DNA of 56,981 nucleotides from contig USPD01000005.1 in assembly GCA_900556585.1 (NCBI GenBank), forward strand, positions 1 to 56,981, written 5' to 3'. The number at the start of each line of letters is the position of its first letter. The first letter of the stretch is position 1. The position numbers were made by a program, and so were the translations under genes. Below are positions 43,642 through 51,196 of the stretch, piece after piece. The notes below the pieces were generated by a model. The model ran no database searches, was not told the DNA's origin, and saw only the letters and a list, made by a program, of their open reading frames with translations. The DNA is from an uncultured Eggerthella sp. GTDB taxonomy: Bacteria > Actinomycetota > Coriobacteriia > Coriobacteriales > Eggerthellaceae.

Positions 43642-44616
43642 TTGAAGCGTATTGGAACTCCTTTTTTACTAAGCATTTACGTTAGCGGCTCGTCTTCGCA
43701 GATGTTATCTTCAGAAATTAGTACTGAGTTTCGAGGAAGGGCAATTGACTTTGAATTATTGCCTTGTTCATTTAAGGAAACCCTAAGGTTTTCGCAAGAA
43801 TTCGTAGAAACGAATCAGAATACATACACAACTGAAGAAAAACTAAAACTTATTGGCGCGTTTGAAGCCTATTTGGAACGCGGAGGATTTCCGTCTATCC
43901 AGCAACTTCCAAGAAGTCAACGAATTGCTCTTTTGCAGTCGTATGCGCAACGTGTTGTAGCGCGTGATGTAGTGGAGCGACACAACCTTAGTCGTCCGCG
44001 TGTTGCTAGCGCCTTTGCAACGCGTGTTCTTGCATCGAATGCTCGTGAGCTTTCTATCCGTAAGGTTGAAAACGATTTTCGTTCGGTGGGTCTTGCTACT
44101 AGCAGAGGCTTTATGCGCGATCTTTTGGCATATTTCGAAGAGGCGTATCTTGTATTTACAGTACGAGAGCTTTCACGTGCATTATCAGAGACAAGTACCG
44201 CTTCGCAGAAGGTTTATGCCATAGATCCTGGCCTAGCCTTGGCGAACAGCCGCGCGAGTTCCACTGATGAAGGGCAGCGCCTAGAAAATGCAGTTTATCT
44301 TGAGCTAAGACGGCGCTTGGTAGGAATGCGTAAAGATGAGATATCTTCGTATAAAACTAAATTGCATGGATTCGAAATAGATTTTGTTGTAGGGGATGCT
44401 CTTGCAGGCAATTTGGAGCTTTGCCAAGTAAGTGTTTCGGTTGAAAATGAAAAAACGTTACAACGAGAAACGCGAGCTTTATGGGAAGCGATGGAGGAAC
44501 TTCATGTTAGCGAAGCGGAACTAATTGTAGAAAAAGGGGAGCATGCTGAATATCAGCAAGGTAATAAACGTATAGTTCAGATTCCCGCATGGAAATGGTT
44601 TTTAGAGACTTCGTAA
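43642..44616 (+). pseudogene. 5'-truncated AAA ATPase / DUF4143 protein
   Basis: The 324-residue open frame starts with a TTG without ribosome site. It enters the AAA_14/DUF4143 family in the middle: IYVSGSSSQMLSSEISTEFRGRAIDFELLPCSF corresponds to the sensor region that follows Walker B. The rest of the ATPase, a complete DUF4143 domain and the terminal nuclease-like part (GFEIDFVVGD) are intact. About 120-140 N-terminal residues with Walker A and B are missing, and a stop codon lies four codons upstream in frame. Full family members are ~400-450 residues. It is best read as a remnant of a mobile or accessory gene; a shortened but expressed protein is less likely. Confidence 0.78.
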
Positions 44617-44643
44617 GAAGATCCCGCGGTTGCGGGATCTTCT
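44616..44643 (+). terminator. Hairpin after the ATPase remnant
   Basis: AGAAGATCCCGC pairs perfectly with GCGGGATCTTCT (12 bp) around GGTT and starts at the stop codon. T-tract is weak. Confidence 0.65.
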
Positions 44644-44718
44644 GTGCGTATCTAGAAAACTGGCAAAGTAAAGTTACCAATTATGGACCCACTGGATTAG
44701 TGCGCGGTGTATCAAGCA

Positions 44719-45198
44719 CTACTTCACGGTCAAAACAGGAATATCAACCGATCGCAAAACGCCATAGCTTACGCTGCCAAGTACGCCACGAATACCGCCT
44801 ACACCGCGACGGCCCATAACAATCAAATCGCAATCATGGTTGCTGGCGTATTCAGTGATGCCACTTACTGCGGAAGGGTAGGTGGCAACATCTATATGTA
44901 CGCGTTCTGCTGGCATGCCATCTAGCAGTTCCTTAACCACATCATTAATTTCCTGCTTGATGTTATCCAGCGCTGCATCAATCATGGCGGTGTAGCCTTC
45001 CTGATCAATAAAGGAAGAAGCGCCACCAGTGATAGGGTCGGGTGCTACAGGCATAGTGGTGGCCAGCGCCATAGGAACAACATTGAGAACATAAATTTCA
45101 GCATCATCCGAAGGTAATGCTAGGGTGCGAGCTGCCGTGAATGCTGCTTCGGCATGGTTAGATCCGTCATAGGGAACAAGAATTCGATGATACTTCAT
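44719..45198 (-). CDS. Universal stress protein UspA family
   Basis: The 159-residue protein has the Usp fold: ILVPYDGSNHAEAAFTAA at the N-terminus and the ATP-binding loop GRRGVGGIRGVLGSVSYGVL near the C-terminus (G-2x-G-9x-G-S type). It ends in IPVLTVK. ATG 45198 is preceded by AAAGGAGG. Usp proteins aid survival in starvation or redox stress through ATP-dependent but poorly known roles. It is a single gene in convergent orientation to the ATPase remnant. Confidence 0.9.
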   Translation of the reverse strand: MKYHRILVPYDGSNHAEAAFTAARTLALPSDDAEIYVLNVVPMALATTMPVAPDPITGGASSFIDQEGYTAMIDAALDNIKQEINDVVKELLDGMPAERVHIDVATYPSAVSGITEYASNHDCDLIVMGRRGVGGIRGVLGSVSYGVLRSVDIPVLTVK

Positions 45199-45774
45199 AA
45201 GAAACCCCTCCTTTGAAGTGTTGGTGCAAACTAGGAAAAGCTCCCGCCAAGTGGTGGAAACGCCGACTAATCAATAACTAGTTTGCTGCTTTTATTATGG
45301 CACGTTCGCTGCGAATAAGGCATACAAGAAACGTTTTTAACCAAAGAAAAGGGAAGTTCTGCTTATAAGAGAGGCGTTCTGTCTAGAAAAGAGACATTCT
45401 ATTTCGGTCTGCCACGTTCTTTTGCTCTGCATTGTGCTGTTTTGCTCTGTCTAGAGAAAGGGAGGACCGCCTTACAGACGAGGCGGGCTATATAGGGATA
45501 GAAAGGAAAGCAAAAAGCTTGATTACATAATAAAAGGAGCCCGCATTCTAAACTAAAATGTCCACAAGGCTGTAAATTAGCTGTCATTAACTTCAAAAGA
45601 AATTCGCAAGTTTAAAGCAAACTTTGAAATTTAAGCAAATTCCGGATTGATAAACTGCGGCAACGTTTAACGTGGTAGCGGTTGAATCAAAAAGGGATTT
45701 TTACAATCAAAAAAATCTATAGAAATCGCCTATAAATAAAATTAGAATAACAGGTTCATTTTTGAAACCCCAGG

Positions 45775-45867
45775 TGAGACAATAAAGAACAGGAGCGATA
45801 CTTAGGCAGCAGCTTATTTATCGCCTGCGCCGACGTGATACCCCTCTTGCGTCGGCGCTTCTATTTT
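45775..45867 (+). ncRNA. Possible small RNA ending in an intrinsic terminator
   Basis: A terminator-like hairpin (GCGCCGAC, 16-nt loop, GTCGGCGC, then TTCTATTTT; 45827-45867) stands far from any gene end on the plus strand. Just before it, GCGATA pairs with TATCGC (about 45795-45824). An A/T-rich stretch with TATAAA and TAGAAT words (45733-45750) could hold the promoter. The 5' end is a guess. Confidence 0.35.
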
Positions 45868-45984
45868 GGTGCTAGTTTGACGGCTTGCTAAGGTGGCTAT
45901 ACCAGGTCATTTCAGGGGCGGACGGCAGAATACGCTGGCGTGTGGTTATCTTGCGACTACTTTAAGAATTTCCAGAAAAACTTG

Positions 45985-46031
45985 TTGACATCTAATCTAT
46001 TTCAGTCTAAGTTAGACATGGTTAACTTAGA
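45985..46031 (+). promoter_or_regulatory. Promoter with overlapping 9+9 bp operator
   Basis: TTGACA (45985-45990) is followed after exactly 17 bp by TAAGTT (46008-46013). Over the -10 and start site lies the inverted repeat TCTAAGTTA-N8-TAACTTAGA (46006-46014 / 46023-46031), perfect in both arms. Such overlap is typical of repression. The predicted start is near 46020, just before the structured RNA. Confidence 0.55.
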
Positions 46032-46208
46032 GGGAACAAAGTACTCCTGGCGAAATCCTCTGCACCTCTTCGCCGGCGCATCTCTTGTTCGGGCTCTTTG
46101 GAGATGACGCCACTCGTCTTGTCCTTTTTCGTTAGAGTACTTTTCCCTCGCCTCTTGTCCTAACAAGAGAGTGAACGATGAGGCGTTCCGCCTTTAGGTG
46201 GGCGCCTC
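46020..46208 (+). ncRNA. Structured RNA candidate of unknown family
   Basis: Five helices can be drawn. P1 pairs 46030-46046 with 46135-46149 (15 bp and a 2-nt bulge). P2 pairs 46047-46054 with 46069-46076 (8 bp) and P3 pairs 46079-46084 with 46101-46106. P4 pairs 46152-46158 with 46163-46169 (7 bp, loop CCTA). P5 pairs 46180-46185 with 46203-46208, with an inner CCGCC/GGTGG stem. P1 encloses P2 and P3 as a three-way junction, riboswitch-like, with P4/P5 as a possible expression platform. I found no motif of 6S, tmRNA, SRP, RNase P or common riboswitches. The next gene starts 275 bp later. Confidence 0.5.
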
Positions 46209-46216
46209 GCTTCGTA

Positions 46217-46345
46217 TAAGAGAAAGCGCGATATCGCTAAAGAGAAATGCAATATCACTTAAAGAGGGAGCGTGCCATCACTAAAGCGAAAGCGCAACAT
46301 CACCAAAGGGAAGTGCGATATCGCTAAAGAGAAAGCGCGACATTG
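46217..46345. repeat. 6 x 21-22 bp tandem array
   Basis: Six contiguous units (consensus TAAAGAGAAAGCGCGATATCGC) run without spacers. The first and last units are nearly the same; the middle ones diverged. It lies between the RNA candidate and the HAD gene. Confidence 0.88.
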
Positions 46346-46483
46346 TTATGGATGTTCCAGCTTTCGCATTTAATAAATACTCAACAAATGAAGCTGTTAT
46401 TTAACGCAAAAGTGATTGTTTAGCCCCTTAGTATTCGGTACATACATAACTAGGAGAATTGCGAACAAGAAAGAAGGTTGGGC

Positions 46484-47185
46484 GTGAACGTTAAAGGCGT
46501 AATTTTCGATTGCGATGGCACCTTGCTTGATTCAATGGGGATTTGGCAAAGCCTCGAACTTAAAATTGCCGAACATGCCGGCATTTCCTTAAGTGAAGAA
46601 GAGCGCATTACGCTCAATGCGAACACGCCCGCCCAAACCGCGCGTTATTTTCATGAGGTATACAATGTGGGTTCAAGCCCTCAAGAAGTACTGTCTAGCA
46701 TGGATGACGTGCTGGAGACGTTTTATCGCTACGAGGTTCAGCCTCGACGTGGTGCAGTAGAGCTAGTCGAAGAATTAAAACGTCGCAGAATCCATATGAC
46801 AGTTGTTTCTTCAAGCCCTGGATCTCTTCTGAAGTTAGGTTTGGAGCGAGTAGGAATCTATTCGTACTTCGATGAAGTAATTTCTAGTTGCGATATGGGT
46901 ATTTCTAAGCGTGGCCCACTCTGTGTGTTGCGCGCTCAAGCAAAAATGCATACGGAAGCAGAAGAAACGTGGGGCTTTGAGGATTCGACATACGCAGCAG
47001 AAGTTTTAGCGAACCAGCACTTTGGCGCTATTGGCGTATACGACACTGATTTAGCGGGAACTACTGAAGAATTAGCTCAGGTTTGTGATGCGGTGCTGCA
47101 AGAACTAGACGAACTTGATGTGGATCGTTTTGTTCGTGGAGAATACCGTCGTTCACTAGCGCAGAGTTGCTGTGGCGTTGCGTAG
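46484..47185 (+). CDS. HAD-family phosphatase (beta-phosphoglucomutase/phosphatase type)
   Basis: GTG at 46484 has AAGAAGG 6 nt upstream and gives 233 residues; a TTG two codons earlier touches that site. Motif I FDCDGTLLDS (D9, D11), motif II VVSSSPGS, motif III lysine in SKRGP and motif IV GFEDSTYAAEVL are present. A helical cap occupies about 17-85. These enzymes remove phosphate from small sugars or nucleotides; substrate not predictable. The last codons (GTTGCGTAG with stop) recur in the repeat tract that follows. Confidence 0.82.
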   Translation: MNVKGVIFDCDGTLLDSMGIWQSLELKIAEHAGISLSEEERITLNANTPAQTARYFHEVYNVGSSPQEVLSSMDDVLETFYRYEVQPRRGAVELVEELKRRRIHMTVVSSSPGSLLKLGLERVGIYSYFDEVISSCDMGISKRGPLCVLRAQAKMHTEAEETWGFEDSTYAAEVLANQHFGAIGVYDTDLAGTTEELAQVCDAVLQELDELDVDRFVRGEYRRSLAQSCCGVA

Positions 47186-47338
47186 GTTCACGGTAGCGCA
47201 GAGTCGGCGCAGTGTTGCGTAGTTGCGCGATAGCGCAGTACTGCTGCAAGTGTTGCGTGGGCGTGTGCAGACGCAGCGTTGACGCAGCGCTACCCAGACA
47301 TGTACGACGCAGCGCTAGTGCGGCATAACGCAGAAGCT
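47177..47338. repeat. Stop-codon-anchored degenerate repeats (GTTGCGTAG / GACGCAGCG words)
   Basis: The terminal GTTGCGTAG of the HAD gene recurs at about 47213, followed by further GCGCAG-, GTTGCGTGG- and GACGCAGCGCTA-type units up to the end of the VanZ-like gene. Units are strongly decayed. Confidence 0.6.
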
Positions 47339-47824
47339 TTAGCTCTTAGTTTTCTTGCGTTCGCTTGTTTTTTTAACTGCATACCTGCAAATGAGGGCGC
47401 CAATACCAACTGCGATGGTGTCAACTAGCCAGTCCATAGGGTCGCAACTGCGATCCGGTACAAAGTATTGATGGATTTCGTCGGTAACGCCGTAGCCACT
47501 GCCAATAAGAAGCGCTATGAGCGCCGCTCGCCATAAGGGCATGTGAAAACGAAGCGCATTTAATAACAGCACTCCAAAGATGAAGTATTCGGTAAAGTGT
47601 CCAACGGGGGACACGTCAACTTCGTGTCCAAAAATAGACAACGCAATACTGGACAGGAACCCTTTTATGGCAGAAATAATGCCAAGCCCCTGATTGATAT
47701 TGGTGCCAGTATTGGCAGACATCCAAAAAATAATTCCTGCCATTGCCACAACGGAAATCCAGCTGAGTACAACAATATGTTTATTAGTTTTGTTCATACG
47801 GTTAACAATACCCTCTAAATCCAT
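47339..47824 (-). CDS. VanZ-family membrane protein
   Basis: The 161-residue protein has four hydrophobic segments and the VanZ signature GYGVTDEIHQYFVPDRSCDPMDWLVDTIAVGIG near its C-terminus. HFTEYFIFGVLL precedes it. VanZ gives low-level teicoplanin resistance in enterococci, but most homologues are of unknown function in the envelope. The start is uncertain: ATG 47824 has no ribosome site, while ATG 47797 has GAGGG at a long 13-nt distance. It is a lone gene divergent from the MFS gene, and resistance should not be assumed. Confidence 0.82.
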   Translation of the reverse strand: MDLEGIVNRMNKTNKHIVVLSWISVVAMAGIIFWMSANTGTNINQGLGIISAIKGFLSSIALSIFGHEVDVSPVGHFTEYFIFGVLLLNALRFHMPLWRAALIALLIGSGYGVTDEIHQYFVPDRSCDPMDWLVDTIAVGIGALICRYAVKKTSERKKTKS

Positions 47825-47902
47825 TTACGGAATCATTAGAATACTAATTGTTAAAAATGCGAATATGATTACACGCACAATATCAAAGTAACGGGGTAGA
47901 AC

Positions 47903-49293
47903 ATGGCAGAAGAAACAGCCAATAAGAAAATGGACATGAAATATGTCGTAGTGCTTGTTTTTTTGGTCATGTTGGGCTCATGCTTTGGCAATCTTTCTCA
48001 AACTGCCCTGAATTCAATGTTTGCTGGCATGGCGAAGGATGGGGTAGATGCCGGAATCGGTCAGTGGGTAACAACACTTTATATGCTGGTTTTGGGAATT
48101 ACGGTTCCGGCTGTTACCTACTTAATGAGGCGTTTTTCGCTTAAAAGCGTTATTGTCTCTTCGCTTTTGCTGCTAGTCTTGGGCGGCGTGGTAGATGCCA
48201 TAGCGTGGAATTTCCCACTTCTTATCGTGGGTCGCGTACTGCAGGCAATATCAGCAGGCATTACATGCCTATGATGATGAGCCTTATCATGACGTCGGTT
48301 CCGTCAAATCGCCAAGCTACCGCGATGGGTATATCAGGTATTGCTATGGGCTTCGCACCTAATATTGGTCCGACTATTGGCGGTTGGATGTTAGAGACTA
48401 CGGGCTGGCGCAGTTTTTTCGTGGTGTTGGCGCTGTGCTCGTTAGTTCTTACGTTTGTCGCAATCGCTCTTATAAAGAAAACCCCTGCAGAAGATTCCAA
48501 TATGCGTCTTGACGTGATTTCGCTTTGCCAATCTGCCCTCGGCTTTGGTGGATTGCTGCTGGGCTTTTCCAATGCATCAAGCTACGAATTTACAAGCCCC
48601 TTTATTTGGGTGCCAGTAATTGTAGGCGCAGTATTCCTGGTGTTCTTTATGCGCCGCCAGCGCAGGGTTGAAACCCCGCTGATTCATCTGGAAATTTTCA
48701 ACTCTCAGCAGTTCCGTATCAGTTTCTGGGCAAGCAACTTCTTGTATGCAAGCTATATGGGTATCACGTTGATTCTTCCGCTCTTTATTGAAAACTTATG
48801 GGGAGGAAGTGCGTTTCAGGCAGGTCTTGCGTTGTTGCCAGGAACAATTGCGGCGTTTTTTATTAACCCTCTTGCGGGAATTCTGACGGATAAGATTGGT
48901 GCTCGCCCTGTTGTCGTGGTTGCAGCATGTTTCCTGGCTGCCGGAGGAACCATGATGGCCTTCATTGATGAAAACACCCCTTATTGGGTGATTTTTGCAA
49001 TGCAGGGCATCCGAGCGATAGGCGTATCAGGGCTTATTGGTCCGCTAAATTCATGGGGCATGGCTAAGTTGCCACCATGGTTTATGACTGATGCTTCTTC
49101 GTTTGGTACCGCGGTGCGTCAGGCGTTTGCTTCGCTTGGTACGGCGCTTATGGTATTTGCAATCATGGTGGTAGGCCCTATGACGGGATCTGCTTCAATG
49201 GGATTCCATTTGAGCTTCGGCTTTTCTGCGGTATGCGCTATTGCTGTCGTTGTAATTGCGGTAAGCCGCGTCCACTCGCATTTAAAGAACTAG
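47903..49293 (+). pseudogene. DHA2-type MFS transporter interrupted by a frameshift
   Basis: The first 121 residues (47903 to ~48266) contain helices 1-4 of a 14-helix-type DHA2 multidrug carrier, up to VGRVLQAISAGI. The frame then ends at once (TCL-stop at 48274). From 48267 the neighbouring frame continues perfectly with MPMMMSLIMTSV...GIAMGFAPNIGPTIGGWML, the motif C helix, to the end of a ~463-residue carrier. One missing base around 48262-48268 would restore the reading. No other lesion is seen, so this is either a very recent mutation, phase-variable switching, or a sequencing/assembly error. Both halves together would export drugs or small molecules. Confidence 0.82.
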
Positions 49294-49345
49294 TGCGACA
49301 ACTAGTGCGGAGCTTTCAAAACTGGTGCGAGAACTAGTGCGGGAT
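49285..49345. repeat. Stop-codon-anchored repeat (AGAACTAGTGCGG)
   Basis: The MFS gene ends AAGAACTAG; this word with the following TGCG recurs as ACAACTAGTGCGG, AAACTGGTGCG and AGAACTAGTGCGG. Four units in ~60 bp. Confidence 0.75.
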
Positions 49346-49617
49346 TTTTCTAATTCAGGGTTTTGAAATTAAGGGCTTTCGCTAGTTTGAGGCCTTGAAA
49401 TCAGGGACTTTTGTCGGATTGGGATTTTATAGCTTGGTTTTTTGCTAGTTTGGGATTTTTACGCAGTGGCACATTATAGGATTGCTACAGGGCTACCGGC
49501 GGATTCCTTGGGTTACTATCGGATTCCTGTCGAGCTACTATTGGGTTACTGTTGCAACGCAACTAACCTAATAAATTAATGATTCTTCCAAGCGACCCCT
49601 ATACCACTTTTTGGGAT

Positions 49618-49735
49618 GTAACTAGACGCAACTCCTTTTGAGACACAACTGGATGCAGCTGGGCGAAACTGGATGCAACTGGACGCAACTGGACGCAACT
49701 GGACGCAACTTCTTTTGGGATGCAACTGGATGCAA
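49618..49735. repeat. 10-11 bp tandem repeat (CTGGACGCAA)
   Basis: Around ten copies of a CTGGATGCAA/CTGGACGCAA unit run through ~118 bp, with three identical copies in a row near 49678-49710 and two interruptions by CTTCTTTTG-like sequence. Confidence 0.8.
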
Positions 49736-49869
49736 CTTTAATATCGTAAAAATCGTCCATTTTGGTCAAAAGTATGCTGTTGTAGGCATCACATTCAGCT
49801 TCTTCTTCAAACCTTGCTGTGCGAAATGTAATCAACCAGCACATATATGTAATGAGCAGGCATTTTCTT

Positions 49870-50155
49870 TCTTTTTGTGAGAAAAGAAATGCCTACAACA
49901 GGGCTTTTGCGACCAAATTTGCAACTTTTTTGCGAGCTGTGCCAAATATGGTGTGTTGGGGGCATTCTAAATCGCCTCGAAGTAGTATCCGTAAGGTGCG
50001 TGATGTAATCATCCAGGCATTTGAGGTAACGAACGCATTTTTCGCTTGTTCAAAGCCTCACTAGCCCCTCAATTGCTTGCCCCCAACTTGTGTTATTTGA
50101 CACGGGAAGCCGAAAAGCCCACCTCAAATGCCCCCAACGCATACTATTTGACATT
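49870..50155. repeat. Dispersed non-coding repeat, copy B, with 25-bp inverted motifs
   Basis: Bases 49889-49947 match copy A at 18859-18917 in 56 of 59 positions. Left of it a TTTCTTTT...AAAAGAAA hairpin forms. To the right the motif TGCCCCCAAC-N6-TATTTGRCA occurs once on the minus strand (49942-49966) and twice on the plus strand (50078-50102, 50129-50153), so opposite copies bracket ~110 bp. Confidence 0.8.
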
Positions 50156-50162
50156 CAGTAGT

Positions 50163-50206
50163 GTATCTTCGGCGTATCTTCGGCGTATCTTCGGCGTATC
50201 TTCGGC
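50163..50206. repeat. 4 x 11-bp perfect tandem repeat
   Basis: GTATCTTCGGC is repeated four times without change, followed by decayed copies such as GTATCTTCAGC at about 50259. Confidence 0.92.
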
Positions 50207-50336
50207 GGATTCTGCTCGCAGCTGAATCCAGCTGCATTAAGCATGGTGTGTTGATAGTGTATCTTCAGCGAATTCTGCTTGCATCTGGGTTGGGTTGTGT
50301 CAATAAGGTGTTCCAGGAGGTAAATGGCGCAGAACT

Positions 50337-50939
50337 TTACGCTTCAGCTAAAACCGCGTCAACTTTTTCTTTGTCTACTAGGGGTAGTGGCAAAAATGGT
50401 TCAGGATCAGTAATGTGGTCGCCCAAGATTTTTTCCATCCAAATCATGTCGTACCATCGTCCGAACTTATAAGCGCATTTGTTGAACTTGCCTATCAATT
50501 TAAAGTCCAAACGTTCATGGAACAGTCGGCTTGTGGCAGGTACGTATTCGTCAGCAGGTTCGCAGTGGGCAATGCATGCTTCCATGTTGTAGACGTTCTG
50601 CAAAACAAGAAGCTTGGCAAGCGTGGTGTATAAACGACGGCCTACGCCGCGTCCGCGATAATCCATGCGCATATAAATAGAAGTTTCAATAGAGTGAAGA
50701 TAAGCAGCGCGAGGCCTGAAGGCAGATGCATAGGCATAGCCTACAATTTCATCGTCTTCTTCAGCCACGATATAAGGGTACCGTTCGAGCGTTTTGCGCA
50801 CGCGCTCAGTAAAATTTTCAAGCGTTGGATCTTCAAGCTCGAAGGTAACTGCAGTTGTGCGCACATACGGGAGATAAATCTCTCGTAAGGCTGGGGCGTC
50901 CGCTATGGTTGCCATGCGTATGGTAGGTAAATTCTTCAT
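50337..50939 (-). CDS. GNAT-family N-acetyltransferase (phosphinothricin-acetyltransferase-like)
   Basis: The 200-residue protein opens with IRMATIADAPALREIYLPYV and TTAVTFELEDPTLENF, the pattern of the Pat/YncA group. The acetyl-CoA loop is RGRGVGRRLY (about 95-104) after SIETSIYMRMDYR. The C-terminus GKFNKCAYKFGRWYDMIWMEKIL also fits this group. It would acetylate an amino group of a small molecule (methionine analogues or phosphinothricin in characterised members). Single gene; its 3' side borders the repeat-rich spacer. Confidence 0.85.
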   Translation of the reverse strand: MKNLPTIRMATIADAPALREIYLPYVRTTAVTFELEDPTLENFTERVRKTLERYPYIVAEEDDEIVGYAYASAFRPRAAYLHSIETSIYMRMDYRGRGVGRRLYTTLAKLLVLQNVYNMEACIAHCEPADEYVPATSRLFHERLDFKLIGKFNKCAYKFGRWYDMIWMEKILGDHITDPEPFLPLPLVDKEKVDAVLAEA

Positions 50940-51065
50940 AGTGGGCTTATTGTAGTCGTGCAGTGGGCGTATTGGTAGAGTAAATTTTGTGAGATTTTTT
51001 GATACCTTTCAATTGCCCTGAATAACCGCTCAGTTTGAACTATCGAAACTTCTTTTGGTCTATGG

Positions 51066-51096
51066 TATACTCACAACGCTTTAGTATGCTAAAGCG
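51066..51096 (+). promoter_or_regulatory. Promoter and 20-bp palindromic operator of the amino-acid ABC operon
   Basis: TATACT at 51066-51071 with an upstream TGG is a good extended -10. From 51077 to 51096 the perfect dyad CGCTTTAG-TATG-CTAAAGCG covers the expected start site. A repressor sensing the transported amino acid is inferred; the regulator gene is not in the window. Confidence 0.6.
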
Positions 51097-51196
51097 AAAA
51101 AGCGCCAAACGCGTAAACTATTTGCAAAATCTTTTAAAAAGGTTGCGCAAGGTTCGTTAAGGCGAAATTGTTGGCTGTCCATGAAGCGAGGTTTTC

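Larger units (their letters stand above)
45199..46483. other. 1.3-kb non-coding region with RNA candidates and repeats
   Basis: No protein gene is supported between uspA and the HAD gene. The region holds the uspA promoter side, loose repeats around 45355-45480 (TCTAGAAAAGAGAC / TTTTGCTCTG words), an A/T-rich stretch, and a possible small RNA ending at 45867. A structured RNA candidate with a promoter/operator (45985-46208) and a six-unit 22-bp array (46217-46345) complete it. It is the longest gene-free stretch in the window. Confidence 0.65.
49294..50336. other. 1-kb repeat-rich spacer without genes
   Basis: After the AACTAGTGCG repeats come GGATTCCT/GGGTTACT words (about 49480-49560), a CTGGACGCAA array (49618-49735), copy B of the dispersed element and its flanking 25-bp motifs (49870-50155), and an 11-bp array (50163-50206). 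Several open frames cross it, but they are low-complexity or repeat-derived, and none has a ribosome site. Confidence 0.7.

Noticed and set aside
45399..45596. 65-codon minus-strand frame between uspA and the HAD gene
   Set aside because: It is in a loose repeat area, without domain, membrane pattern or ribosome site.
46020..46208. 6S RNA, tmRNA, RNase P or SRP RNA at the structured candidate
   Set aside because: Key words of these RNAs (GAGGAAAGTCC of RNase P, the GGAAGGAAGCAGC type of SRP, the TPsiC end of tmRNA) are absent, and 6S would need one long stem with a central bubble, not a three-way junction.
46217..46345. Six regularly spaced 22-bp units as a CRISPR array
   Set aside because: Units are contiguous without unique spacers, diverge from one another, and no cas gene is in the window.
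47339..47824. VanZ-like gene as evidence for a glycopeptide resistance cluster
   Set aside because: No vanHAX, vanRS or other resistance gene is near; the VanZ family is mostly of unknown function.
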